Shown: positions 44,476 to 53,068 of the stretch, piece after piece | Layout: each line of letters opens with the position of its first letter | How positions within the stretch are numbered: position 1 is the first letter of the stretch | Source: Candidatus Brockarchaeota archaeon | GTDB lineage: Archaea; Thermoproteota; EX4484-205; JAAOZO01 | DNA: 64,000 nucleotides | Direction: 5' to 3' | Assembly: GCA_017601145.1 (NCBI GenBank) | Contig: JAFNIV010000001.1 | Span: 39,899-103,898 of the forward strand | Notes under the pieces: generated by a model | What the model saw: the letters and a program-made list of their open reading frames with translations, nothing else | Database searches by the model: none | What the model was told of the DNA's origin: nothing | Made by a program: the position numbers and the translations under genes

Positions 44476-45027
44476 GTGCCTATAAAAAAGGGTAAATTAT
44501 CCATTAACATAATATATGATGATAACACTAAAGTAAAGATCCTTATCGATTCTACTGACCTCTCTCATTCAGTAGAAACACTTCTTGATCTTTTAAATAA
44601 TAAAAATTTATCGAATAAAGTTCATTCAAAAATCTTTGAAAGTGATAATTCTCCTGGAAAAGAAGGACTAGATAAGGTAGAGTTTCTTCATGATGATTCT
44701 ACTCCTAAAATTAGAAAAACAGAAGAAGACTCTTACTCTATTCCTTCCCAAGAAGATCCTTCCTATCCAAATAATGTGTTTTCTCAGGAAGATAAAAAAG
44801 AGAGAACAAGAGTCAATGACATTTTAGTACTCTTTCGTTCTTTACCTCCTGGATGGTTTTCGAGCAAAGAAATTCAAAAACTTTTTAACGAAAGGTTCGG
44901 TGAAAACCTAAAACTAAGCGAAGTTTCAATCTATTTATCTAGGCTAGCTTCAAGAGGATTTCTACAAAGAGTAAAGGCTGGAAGATACTTTAAGTATAAG
45001 TTGGGTGAAGTAATAGCTGCCAAGTAA
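44476..45027 (+). CDS. Winged-helix protein beside the origin, unknown function
   Basis: A 183-aa protein. The first 60 residues form a compact hydrophobic domain (LSINIIYDDNTKVKILIDST), a serine/acid-rich linker follows (60-105), and the last 75 residues are a winged helix (RSLPPGWFSSKEIQKLFNER, LKLSEVSIYLSRLASRGFL). It starts GTG at 44476 at the edge of the origin gap. I do not recognise the family. An origin-adjacent winged-helix initiator (WhiP) is known in Sulfolobus, but no relationship is shown here. It converges with the gene at 45028. Confidence 0.7.
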   Translation: MPIKKGKLSINIIYDDNTKVKILIDSTDLSHSVETLLDLLNNKNLSNKVHSKIFESDNSPGKEGLDKVEFLHDDSTPKIRKTEEDSYSIPSQEDPSYPNNVFSQEDKKERTRVNDILVLFRSLPPGWFSSKEIQKLFNERFGENLKLSEVSIYLSRLASRGFLQRVKAGRYFKYKLGEVIAAK

Positions 45028-45492
45028 CTACGAATTGTCCTTTAAGCTATAAAGAAAAAGTTTTCCTTTTTTCTCTCTCTTCACAATTCCTTTATCTGTC
45101 ATGCTCTTCAGTGTTCGACTTACATGCTCTCTTGTTCTTCCAGTAAGTTGTGAAATTTCTCGTGCTTGTATTGGCTGATTTCTTTCTTGTAAGATTTTTA
45201 TTATTTCTTCTTCAAGCAAAACATGCTCTCCTTCCTTTCTAATGTTTCTTTTTTCTTGAGAGTCTACAGTTTCTTTCTTATATTCTATTGTTTTCGCTAA
45301 CTTTATTAATGCTTCACCGAGCTTTATGTTGCTTTCTCTAAGTATAGATATGGTTTTCTCTTCTTCATCTACTCTTTCTTTTAACTTTTCATTTTCCTTT
45401 TTTATGTTTATAATCTGATCGTTTATGTTTTTTATTTTTTCCTCTAGTTCTTTTATCTTATGGTCGTCCTTTTTCCAAAAGAAAAGTTGCAC
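45028..45492 (-). CDS. Coiled-coil protein with MarR-like winged helix
   Basis: A 154-aa putative transcription regulator. Residues 10-75 are a long coiled coil (DHKIKELEEKIKNINDQIIN and on); the C-terminal 65 residues are a winged helix (EEIIKILQERNQPIQAREIS, LTGRTREHVSRTLKSMTDKG). It starts GTG at 45492. The upstream gene's stop lies within AGGTGAT, which serves as its ribosome site, so it is coupled to the HTH-CBS regulator. Targets unknown. Confidence 0.75.
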   Translation of the reverse strand: MQLFFWKKDDHKIKELEEKIKNINDQIINIKKENEKLKERVDEEEKTISILRESNIKLGEALIKLAKTIEYKKETVDSQEKRNIRKEGEHVLLEEEIIKILQERNQPIQAREISQLTGRTREHVSRTLKSMTDKGIVKREKKGKLFLYSLKDNS

Positions 45493-45498
45493 TTTTTA

Positions 45499-46086
45499 TC
45501 ACCTTTTACCAAGGGCATTAAGTACATCAATTTTTGTTATTATTCCTACTATCCTTCCTTCCTTATTGCTAACTAGAACTCCTTTATGTCCTCTTGAAAG
45601 TAAATTTATTACCTCATCCAAACCTGTTTCTTCAGGCACTATTGGGAAATACGTACTTATCATCTTATCCACTTTTGTATCGTAGAACTTTTTTGGATTT
45701 CCTAAAAACTTCGGAAGCGCTTGTAATAATGACTCTTCGTCTATCGCTCCTATTGTCTTATCTCCTTTCATTACTGGAAGTTGTGAGATACTGTAAGCTG
45801 TCATTAATTCTAAAGCTCGTCTTACAGTTTCATCGTGATTTATTGATATCACTTTTTTTGTCATGATGTCACATGCTTTCATATCATGTCCTTGTTTGAC
45901 TTTCATTTCATTTTCTAAAACATTTAAAATTTTTCTTAGTGTAGAAGCTTTAGGATCTACAGTATTGTTTTCTATTTTTGCTATCAGTCCTTGGCTAAGG
46001 CCTGTTTTTTCTGCCAATTCTTTCTGAGTCAAATTGGCCCTTTTTCTTAAGTTCTTTACTTCTTCTCCTGAAGGTATAGAAAACAA
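45499..46086 (-). CDS. XRE-type HTH regulator with two CBS domains
   Basis: A 195-aa protein. The N-terminal helix-turn-helix (LTQKELAEKTGLSQGLIAKI, residues 19-38) is followed by a pair of CBS domains (CDIMTKKVISINHDETVRRA, MISTYFPIVPEETGLDEVIN). CBS pairs usually bind adenine nucleotides, so this may be an energy- or nucleotide-sensing regulator; such HTH-CBS proteins are common in archaea. It is first in an operon with the winged-helix coiled-coil protein. The 101-bp upstream gap has a GTGATGTTGTCAC dyad that could be its operator. Confidence 0.85.
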   Translation of the reverse strand: MFSIPSGEEVKNLRKRANLTQKELAEKTGLSQGLIAKIENNTVDPKASTLRKILNVLENEMKVKQGHDMKACDIMTKKVISINHDETVRRALELMTAYSISQLPVMKGDKTIGAIDEESLLQALPKFLGNPKKFYDTKVDKMISTYFPIVPEETGLDEVINLLSRGHKGVLVSNKEGRIVGIITKIDVLNALGKR

Positions 46087-46187
46087 GGTGTTTTCTCTTA
46101 TACATTAACTTGCCTTTTTAACTTTTATTTTTTATCATGAGTCAATAACAGTGATGTTGTCACAACTTTTTATGAGGTCATATAATA

Positions 46188-46634
46188 TCACGATATTTCA
46201 TGTTTTCTGTTTTTTGTTATTTGCTTGATTATTTTTTTTATAGCTTCTTCTACCCCTTCTTTTATTTGTTCCTCTTTTTCTTCATCTATTTTATTCGTTC
46301 TCAGCAAGTTAACAAAAGCAACAAGTGTAGCCACGTCCTCTTCTGTGATGATGTTTTGATAGATCATGAACAAGATAGTGTAGATCGCTTCTTCTATGTT
46401 TTCTCGCGCTTGTTTTACAATTCGGTAAAAAGCACCTTTACTAATTCTTCTGTTTTCTAAGACGTAATCCCCTTTTCTCAATCTCTCCTTTTCTCTAGTT
46501 TTTAGTATTGCTTCTATTTGCTTCTTGCTCATAGTTGATCGTTCAGCAAAAAACTTTCCTAGCTCATTTAATTGCTCTTTTTCTGTGTTTTCTTCATGTT
46601 TTTCTTCGTTTTTCATTCTTTCTCTCTTTGTCAT
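46188..46634 (-). CDS. Hypothetical helical protein, possible DNA-binding, 148 aa
   Basis: I do not recognise it. It is all-helical and highly charged, with an acidic N-terminal tail and basic C-terminal tail. The middle (RKGDYVLENRRISKGAFYRI and VKQARENIEEAIYTILFMIY) could hold a helix-turn-helix followed by a hydrophobic helix pair. It starts at ATG 46634 (or 46616). It is divergent from elf1, with an 81-bp gap, and lies among three other small regulators next to the origin. Confidence 0.65.
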   Translation of the reverse strand: MTKRERMKNEEKHEENTEKEQLNELGKFFAERSTMSKKQIEAILKTREKERLRKGDYVLENRRISKGAFYRIVKQARENIEEAIYTILFMIYQNIITEEDVATLVAFVNLLRTNKIDEEKEEQIKEGVEEAIKKIIKQITKNRKHEIS

Positions 46635-46715
46635 ACTCTTTTGTATTCCCTTTTCAAAAAATTAAGAGACTAAATCCTTTTATTTCTTTCGCTTTCTTAA
46701 TTGTCACGATAAAAC

Positions 46716-46967
46716 ATGGGGAGACGAAAGCGCAGAGAATTAAAGATTGTGAGAAAGACGATTCCTGAAATATTTCAATGCCCAAAATGTGGGGTAAAAG
46801 CTGTCTCAGTTGAAATTACAAAAGAAAAACAAGAAGGGTCACCTCTTGCTGTTGTGAAATGTGGAAATTGTGGACTAACATATACCCTCGTTATGAAGCC
46901 CCTTATGAAAAAGGTTGATGCTTATAACAAATTTGTAGATGCTTTTTATAGTGGTGAGCTTTCTTAG
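46716..46967 (+). CDS. elf1: Transcription elongation factor Elf1 homologue
   Basis: An 83-aa basic protein with the Elf1 layout: MGRRKRRELKIVRKTIPEIF, then a four-cysteine zinc ribbon CPKCG ... CGNCG. It is expected to act with RNA polymerase and chromatin during elongation, as in eukaryotes; the archaeal role is less studied. It is followed after 2 bp by the GGGP synthase gene, so the two share a transcript. Confidence 0.9.
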   Translation: MGRRKRRELKIVRKTIPEIFQCPKCGVKAVSVEITKEKQEGSPLAVVKCGNCGLTYTLVMKPLMKKVDAYNKFVDAFYSGELS

Positions 46968-46969
46968 AA

Positions 46970-47770
46970 ATGAATAGTTATTGTGATAGAATATTCAAAA
47001 TTGGAAAAATCGAAAAAAGAATCTACGAAAAACTGGAGTCTGATGGGTTTGTTTACTTTGTTTTAGTTGATCCCGAAAAACCAGGTGATTTAGTTTCGCT
47101 TTCAAAAATTGCTCAAGAATCAGGAGTTACTGCAATAATGGTTGGTGGTAGTACTGCTCAGCTTTCTCTTGATTATGAAGAAGTGATTTCTAAGATAAAG
47201 CATGAAAGTTCAATTCCAGTAATAATCTTCCCAAGTGGCACAGCTTCGATTGCAAGGGGTGCCGATGCTATTTGGTTTATGTCTCTCTTGAATTCTGACG
47301 ATCTATTTTATGTTATTGGTGCGCAGTATTTAGGCATCAGTGCAATAAGGTCTTTAAAACTAGAACCGATTCCTTTGGCATATATCATTGTGGGCTATGG
47401 TGGGACAGTAGGTTTTGTTGGGAAGGCAAGACCAATTCCCTATGAAAGACCTGAATTGGCTGCAGGATATGCTATGGCTGCTGAAGCTTTGGGTTTTAGA
47501 TTCGTTTATTTTGAGGGTGGTTCAGGAGCACCTCGTCATATTCCTCCTGAGTTTATTTCATATGTTAGAAAGTTCGTAAGTATACCTATAATAGTTGGTG
47601 GTGGAATAACTAATGGTACAATTGCAAAAGAGCTTATTGCCGCTGGTGCTGATGGGGTCGTAACTGGAAACGTTCTTGAAGGTTATTCTCAAATTAAGGA
47701 TAAAATCTTCGATATAATTCAAGGTTGTAAAGAAGGTGCTAAAGATAAGTTAAGCAAAATTAATAAATAG
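46970..47770 (+). CDS. Geranylgeranylglyceryl phosphate synthase
   Basis: Joins geranylgeranyl diphosphate to glycerol-1-phosphate, the first committed step of archaeal ether lipids. The 266-aa TIM barrel has VLVDPEKPG, VGGSTAQLS, IIFPSGTASI, the long AYIIVGYGGTVGFVGKARPI segment, YFEGGSGAP and VGGGITNG for phosphate binding. Its length matches the group II-like archaeal enzymes. It is in an operon with elf1, an odd functional mix. Confidence 0.95.
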   Translation: MNSYCDRIFKIGKIEKRIYEKLESDGFVYFVLVDPEKPGDLVSLSKIAQESGVTAIMVGGSTAQLSLDYEEVISKIKHESSIPVIIFPSGTASIARGADAIWFMSLLNSDDLFYVIGAQYLGISAIRSLKLEPIPLAYIIVGYGGTVGFVGKARPIPYERPELAAGYAMAAEALGFRFVYFEGGSGAPRHIPPEFISYVRKFVSIPIIVGGGITNGTIAKELIAAGADGVVTGNVLEGYSQIKDKIFDIIQGCKEGAKDKLSKINK

Positions 47771-47806
47771 ATTTTTATAAAAGTTCTAGAACTAACTGTT
47801 AAAGAA

Positions 47807-50800
47807 TTGTCAAACAAAAATCATTCTGAAGAGCTTCAAACTTATAATGCACTTCTGATAAAGTCCATTGAGCGCCTTTATGAAGTTGCTCAAAGAGCAA
47901 AAAGTAAGTCAAGTGATCCAAGCGACTTTGTTGAGTCAAAAATTGTCTATTCTCATGGGCATGCTATTGAAGAATTGTTAGGTCTGAAAGGTCTTTCTCA
48001 GAGATTTGAAGAACTAAGAAAACAATTAGAACCTATGAAAGTGCCGTTTGTCATCGTTGAGGATGTTGTGAATGGAAAATTTGGTTCTTTTAGTGAAGAA
48101 AGAGCTGCTACGTTAGCTGTAAAAGCAGCACTTGCATGTATAACACCGCCTGGTACTACGGCTGCTCCTTTAGAAGGTATCACTGAAACAAAAATAAAAA
48201 GAAACAAAGACGAGTCGAAATATCTAGCGGTTTACTTTGCTGGGCCAATGCGTTCTTCTGGTGGTACTGAACAAGCGCTTTCAATTCTAATAGCAGACTA
48301 TGTAAAATCTATTTTAGGTCTGTCTAACTATATCCCAACTAGAGATGAAATCAGTCGGTATGTTGAAGAATACAGAATTTATGAGCGAAAAATAGGAAGA
48401 TTCCAATTTAAAGTTTCTGAAAATGAATTAATTTATGCTCTCGAAAGAATTCCAGTTGAAGTAACTGGAGTCGGTACTGACCCTATTGAAGTGTCTGCTT
48501 ATAGAAATCTTGAAAGAGTAGAAACTAATTACATTCGTGGCGGAGCGTTAAGGGTTCTAATAGATGGTGTAATAGGCAGGTCTCATAAGGTCATGAAGTT
48601 TGTAAAAGAGTTAAATCTTAGTGGCTGGGATTGGCTAAAAAACCTGAAAGTCAGCAAACTAGATGTTTCATCTTACGTAGACGAGGTTCTTATAGGACGC
48701 CCTGTGATTTCTTCAAAGGATTTCTTCGGGGGCTTAAGGATAAGGTATGGCCGTGCTAGGAATACTGGTTTGATGGCAATAGGTCTACACCCAAGTACAA
48801 TGTACGTGCTAAATTCTTTTGTTGCAATTGGTTCTCAGCTTAGGCTAGATAGACCTGGAAAATCTGCCATAGTTGCTTCTGTGGACTCAATACTTCCTCC
48901 AATAGTTAAGTTAAAAAATGGTTCTGTTGTGAAGTTATCAGAGATTCCTAATAAGAATATCTTTAATGATATAGAGAAAATATTATTTTTAGGAGATATA
49001 CTAATTTCTATTGGAGATTATATAGAAAACAATAGAAAACCTGACGAACCTGGTTATTCTGAAGACGAATGGTGTGCAGAGCTAAAGGATAAGCTTCCAG
49101 AATTTTTAGACAAGATAAAGTCATTTATTACTGAAGAAAAACTAAACGAAGTACTTAAAGATCCTAATAAAATATCTTTTGATGAAGCTTTGTTCTTATC
49201 CAAAGTTATTGGCCTGCCTCTTCACCCAAAATTCCTTAACTTTTGGGAATTTTGCAACGGAGAAGACATCTTCACTCTGTTGTTAGAAATAAAAGAAAAT
49301 GGCGTGCTGGATCGAGAAATAATTATTCCTTATGCCGATAAAATCAAAACAATCCTTGAGAAAGCCTTAGTTCCTCATTCTGTCTTCGAAGATAAGATTA
49401 AAATTAATGAAGATGCCTCAAAGTTTTTGCGTTACTTAATCGAAAGAACTCGTTTATTTGCACCAAATGAAAAGGAAAGTGGCCTTTCTTATCTTTCTAG
49501 ACTTTCCGGTCTAACTCTTAAAAAATTATCAGGATCTGTCGTTTCTGCAAGAGTTGGAAGGCCCGAAGCAGCAAAACCAAGGTATATGGATCCACCAACG
49601 AATGTATTATTCCCTATAGGTAATTCTGGAGGTACCACAAGAAATATTTTAAATGCTAATGGGCAAGTTAAGGTTGAAATAGCAAATAGATACTGTCCAA
49701 GATGTAAAAAACAAACATTTTACTTTAGATGCCCTGAATGTGGTACAAAAACACTACCCATTTATACATGTCCTAGATGTGGAGAAGAATCGGAAGAAAA
49801 AATTTGTAGTAATTGCAACATTGAAAAATTACCCTATAGCCAGAGGTTTATAGATATAAGATCTGAAATAAATAAAGCTAAGAAAAAAACAAATATTCAA
49901 TTTGTTCCTAGAAAAATTAAAGGGGTAAAATCGTTAATGAACAACTTTAGAGTTCCTGAGCTCATAGAAAAGGGTGTTCTGAGAGCAAAGTATAATTTAT
50001 TCGTTTATAAAGATGGTACATGTAGATTCGATGCTACAAATGCTCCATTAACCGCATTTAAACCATCTGAAATAGGAGTCTCGTTTAGCAAACTTTATCA
50101 GCTAGGTTATGAAACTGACGTAAATGGAGTCCCTCTTTCTTCTGATGAGCAGCTTGTCTTTATTAAGCCGCAAGATGTAGTAATTCCAAAAAACTCTATT
50201 CGCTATCTTATAAATCTGAGCAAATTTATTGACGACCTTTTAGCATCTTATGGATTAGAGCCTTTTTATAAAATAGAAAATCCTGAAGATCTTATAGGCC
50301 AACTCATCATTTCAATATCTCCACACACAGTGGGTGGTATTGTAGGAAGAATAATAGGCTTTACTGAAGCAGAAGTACTTTTTGCTCACCCTTTTTACCA
50401 TCAAGCAAAAAGAAGAGATTGTGATGGTGATGCTGATTCCTTTACTCTTGCTCTTGACGTTTTTTTGAATTTCAGTAACTTTTATACTCCTAACAAACCT
50501 GGAGGAAAAATGGACTCTCCTCTTGTAGTTTTTCCAGTTATAGATCCTTCAGAAATTGATGACCAGATATATAATACTGAGAATGAGAAAAATCTTCCAT
50601 ATGCATTTTACGATAGCATAAGAAAATTGGATGAATTCTCTTCTTTGTATTCTCTTATAAATCTAATTGGGAATAACTTAACTTACAAACTAAACTTTAC
50701 TCATACTACAACTTCCATAAGTAATGGCCCAACAATATCAAGCTATAGATTAATTAACAAGGCCGAAGAAAAGTTTACAATTCAACTCTCTTTACTGAAG

Positions 50801-51184
50801 AAAACTGATTTCATAGATAAGAAAAGAGTTATAGAAGATTTGTTGAGCACACATTTAATCCGGGATTTTATAGGCAACGTAAAAGCTTTCTATACTGCTG
50901 GGTTTAGATGTATAAAATGTGGCCAGAAATACAGGCGACCTCCTTTAAGTGGAAAATGCATAAGGTGTGGATATCCTCTACAACCGAACGTTTTTTCTTC
51001 TAATATAGTTAAGTACTATAGCCTAATTGATGAGCTTATAACAAACTATGATGTCAGTCCATACTACAAGGCATCTATAAAGTTTTTTAAAAGGGAGCTA
51101 AGCTTACTTGACTTTAGCGAAGAAAAAGACAAAAAATTAGAAAAAACGAAATCCTCTTCATTAAGAAGTTTTATTGAGTCCTAA
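47807..51184 (+). CDS. polC: DNA polymerase II (PolD) large subunit DP2
   Basis: The catalytic subunit of archaeal replicative polymerase D. All 1125 residues are present in one piece without an intein. The double-psi barrel site HQAKRRDCDGDADSFTLALD is near residue 871; zinc modules lie at CPRCKKQTFYFRCPECG, CPRCGEE...CSNCN and near the C-terminus CIKCGQKY...CIRCGYP. It starts TTG at 47807, about 28 nt after TTTTTATAAAAG, so it is probably leaderless. The small subunit DP1 is not in the window. The 3' end overlaps nob1 by 24 nt. Confidence 0.96.
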   Translation: MSNKNHSEELQTYNALLIKSIERLYEVAQRAKSKSSDPSDFVESKIVYSHGHAIEELLGLKGLSQRFEELRKQLEPMKVPFVIVEDVVNGKFGSFSEERAATLAVKAALACITPPGTTAAPLEGITETKIKRNKDESKYLAVYFAGPMRSSGGTEQALSILIADYVKSILGLSNYIPTRDEISRYVEEYRIYERKIGRFQFKVSENELIYALERIPVEVTGVGTDPIEVSAYRNLERVETNYIRGGALRVLIDGVIGRSHKVMKFVKELNLSGWDWLKNLKVSKLDVSSYVDEVLIGRPVISSKDFFGGLRIRYGRARNTGLMAIGLHPSTMYVLNSFVAIGSQLRLDRPGKSAIVASVDSILPPIVKLKNGSVVKLSEIPNKNIFNDIEKILFLGDILISIGDYIENNRKPDEPGYSEDEWCAELKDKLPEFLDKIKSFITEEKLNEVLKDPNKISFDEALFLSKVIGLPLHPKFLNFWEFCNGEDIFTLLLEIKENGVLDREIIIPYADKIKTILEKALVPHSVFEDKIKINEDASKFLRYLIERTRLFAPNEKESGLSYLSRLSGLTLKKLSGSVVSARVGRPEAAKPRYMDPPTNVLFPIGNSGGTTRNILNANGQVKVEIANRYCPRCKKQTFYFRCPECGTKTLPIYTCPRCGEESEEKICSNCNIEKLPYSQRFIDIRSEINKAKKKTNIQFVPRKIKGVKSLMNNFRVPELIEKGVLRAKYNLFVYKDGTCRFDATNAPLTAFKPSEIGVSFSKLYQLGYETDVNGVPLSSDEQLVFIKPQDVVIPKNSIRYLINLSKFIDDLLASYGLEPFYKIENPEDLIGQLIISISPHTVGGIVGRIIGFTEAEVLFAHPFYHQAKRRDCDGDADSFTLALDVFLNFSNFYTPNKPGGKMDSPLVVFPVIDPSEIDDQIYNTENEKNLPYAFYDSIRKLDEFSSLYSLINLIGNNLTYKLNFTHTTTSISNGPTISSYRLINKAEEKFTIQLSLLKKTDFIDKKRVIEDLLSTHLIRDFIGNVKAFYTAGFRCIKCGQKYRRPPLSGKCIRCGYPLQPNVFSSNIVKYYSLIDELITNYDVSPYYKASIKFFKRELSLLDFSEEKDKKLEKTKSSSLRSFIES

Positions 51185-51685
51185 GCTTTTTCTAACTATT
51201 TTCGTTATTACTCTTCCTCCACATTTTGGACAGAAATCATGCTTAGTTTCATACTTACTGTGGCAATTTTTGCATTCGTAAATATACTCTCTAGGCTCTC
51301 TTATTTCTCTTTGGCCAATACTTTTGTACTTTATGTTCAAATGAGAGAGAATGTTTTGTATTGCAAAATCGTTTGTTATTACTAAGATGTCTTCTTCTTT
51401 ATTTCTGAAGCTCATTGCTAGTGCTATTATTTCAAGGTCTGTACTCGATATTTTTCCGGCTTCGCCCAACTGTATAGCCTTCTCTTTCACTTTCTCTATA
51501 AGCTTTTTACTCGGTGAAAGCACTTCTAAAATGTTTGCTTCTATTAGTGCAACTACTTTCGTATAGTTGGCGCGACGCTTTTTTAATTCTCTAAGAACTG
51601 AGTATGTAGTGTAAGCGCAACCTATACTTTTAAAGTTTAATATGCTTCTTATAATGGCTGAAGTGTCATAGATTACTACAGTCAT
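51161..51685 (-). CDS. nob1: Nob1-type PIN-domain endoribonuclease
   Basis: A 174-aa protein with a PIN nuclease domain (VIYDTSAIIRSILN with the first acidic residue, STDLEIIALAMSF, VITNDFAIQNIL) and a C-terminal zinc ribbon CKNCHSKYETKHDFCPKCGG. Nob1 makes the 3' end of 16S rRNA in archaea and eukaryotes. Its end overlaps DP2 convergently by 24 nt, and its start overlaps NAD kinase (ATGA), so it is the second gene of a two-gene operon. Confidence 0.92.
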   Translation of the reverse strand: MTVVIYDTSAIIRSILNFKSIGCAYTTYSVLRELKKRRANYTKVVALIEANILEVLSPSKKLIEKVKEKAIQLGEAGKISSTDLEIIALAMSFRNKEEDILVITNDFAIQNILSHLNIKYKSIGQREIREPREYIYECKNCHSKYETKHDFCPKCGGRVITKIVRKSLGLNKTS

Positions 51686-52485
51686 TCTATTAGCGCTCTC
51701 CTCAGTCTCTTAAGTAAATATTGTTTATCAAACCTTATTAGCTTTACTTTCTTTTCACTTCCAACTATAAAAAGGCAGTCTTCTTCGTTTATTCTTATTT
51801 CTTCAAGTCCATCTCTCACTATAATAGGTTTTTCCTTACCACCTCTTTTCGTTATCTTAATTTTTTTATTATTTGAAACTACAAGTGGTGCCCACTTTCT
51901 TTTTGCAAGAATAGGAGTTATCGTAAGTGCTTCTAATGAATTATCCACTACTGGGCCACCAGCACTCATTGAAAAAGCAGTTGAACCAAGAGGCGTTGCG
52001 ACAAGTATTCCAGTAGCATCAATACAGAATGTCCCAAGGCTTTCTACTTCAACTTCTATCTCCATTATCCCCTTAAGGCTTTCTGATGCAAATACAATCT
52101 CGTTAATTGCTTCTCCAACTTTTTTGCTGTTGACGTATGCTTCTATCTTTCTAACTTCTTCAACACTATATTTTTTGTTTTTTAACGCTTCGATTTTTTC
52201 TTCAAACTCTGCTAGTTCTACTTCTGCAAGAACTCCCTTTCTTCCTAAGTTCACATGAAGGATTAAAGTTTCGCTGTTTTCGAGCTTGTCTGCTGAATAG
52301 AAGAGGCTTCCATCTCCTCCTGCAACTATAAGTAAATCACACTGTGAAATCTTTCCTTCAACTTTATTGACCTCATAGTACTCGATTTTTTCTGGTCTTA
52401 TTTTTTCTTCTAGATTAACCTGTTTTATTTTCGCTAATGTAGTGTCATCTTTAGCTAATATGCATATCCTTCTATAGTGGCTCAT
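51682..52485 (-). CDS. nadK: NAD kinase
   Basis: Phosphorylates NAD to NADP. The protein (267 aa from the ATG at 52485) has the catalytic VAGGDGSLFYSA, VNLGRKGVLAEV, the second conserved stretch IDATGILVATPLGSTAFSMS and AGGPVV. A TTG six codons upstream is possible but gives no added homology. It is first in an operon with nob1. The 160-bp gap to aif5A carries divergent promoters. Confidence 0.93.
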   Translation of the reverse strand: MSHYRRICILAKDDTTLAKIKQVNLEEKIRPEKIEYYEVNKVEGKISQCDLLIVAGGDGSLFYSADKLENSETLILHVNLGRKGVLAEVELAEFEEKIEALKNKKYSVEEVRKIEAYVNSKKVGEAINEIVFASESLKGIMEIEVEVESLGTFCIDATGILVATPLGSTAFSMSAGGPVVDNSLEALTITPILAKRKWAPLVVSNNKKIKITKRGGKEKPIIVRDGLEEIRINEEDCLFIVGSEKKVKLIRFDKQYLLKRLRRALIE

Positions 52486-52656
52486 GCCTTTAATACTAAA
52501 CAAAACTAAGTGAAAAAGAAATTAATAAATGATTCTATGAAATTTTCAAATTAAAACAAGAGTAATGTCAAAAATTTTACTCTAAGCAATAACTATATAA
52601 ACCGCGTTATTTCTAAAAAGAGTTAATCAGGAGAAAGGCTTCTTTAGGTGATAAAG

Positions 52657-53052
52657 ATGAGTAAAGTTGTAGAACTGGGTTCTGTAAAGGAAGGCTCTTG
52701 GATACTAATAGATAACGAACCTTGTCAGGTTGTAGAAGTTTCGCATTCTAAGCCTGGGAAGCATGGAAGCGCAAAGGCAAGAGTTGTAGGCATTGGTTTA
52801 TTTGATGATGCGAAACATACTCTCATGAGCCCTGTAGATGAAAAAGTAGAAGTGCCTATGATTGAAAAGAGGAATGCTCAAGTACTGGCTCTTTTAGGAG
52901 ATCACATACAAGTCATGGATCTAGAAACCTACGATACTCTTGAACTTCCAATGCCTAAGGATTCCCAACTTGCTTCTTCTATTACCGTTGGAGTTACTGT
53001 AGAATATTGGAAAGTTCAAAGCAGAGCAAAAATAATGCGTATAAAAAGTTAA
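52657..53052 (+). CDS. Translation factor aIF5A
   Basis: A 131-aa factor that relieves ribosome stalling. The hypusine loop SKPGKHGSAKARV places the modified lysine at K35, and the C-terminal OB fold ends KVQSRAKIMRIKS. The ATG at 52657 is preceded by GGTGAT with ideal spacing; a GTG three codons earlier is inside that ribosome site and was rejected. It is directly followed (16 bp) by deoxyhypusine synthase, the enzyme that modifies it. Confidence 0.96.
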   Translation: MSKVVELGSVKEGSWILIDNEPCQVVEVSHSKPGKHGSAKARVVGIGLFDDAKHTLMSPVDEKVEVPMIEKRNAQVLALLGDHIQVMDLETYDTLELPMPKDSQLASSITVGVTVEYWKVQSRAKIMRIKS

Positions 53053-53068
53053 GAGCTCACAATTCAAG

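Noticed and set aside
44476-45027. Naming the origin-adjacent winged-helix protein WhiP/Cdt1
   Set aside because: Only the position and fold type are shared; I see no specific sequence similarity.
46150-46195. Dyads GTGATGTTGTCAC and ATATCACGATAT as firm operators
   Set aside because: Short AT-rich dyads are common in this sequence; only the first is mentioned, as a possibility.
47807-51184. Intein in DP2
   Set aside because: The length is normal and conserved motifs run without an insertion or HINT-like ends.
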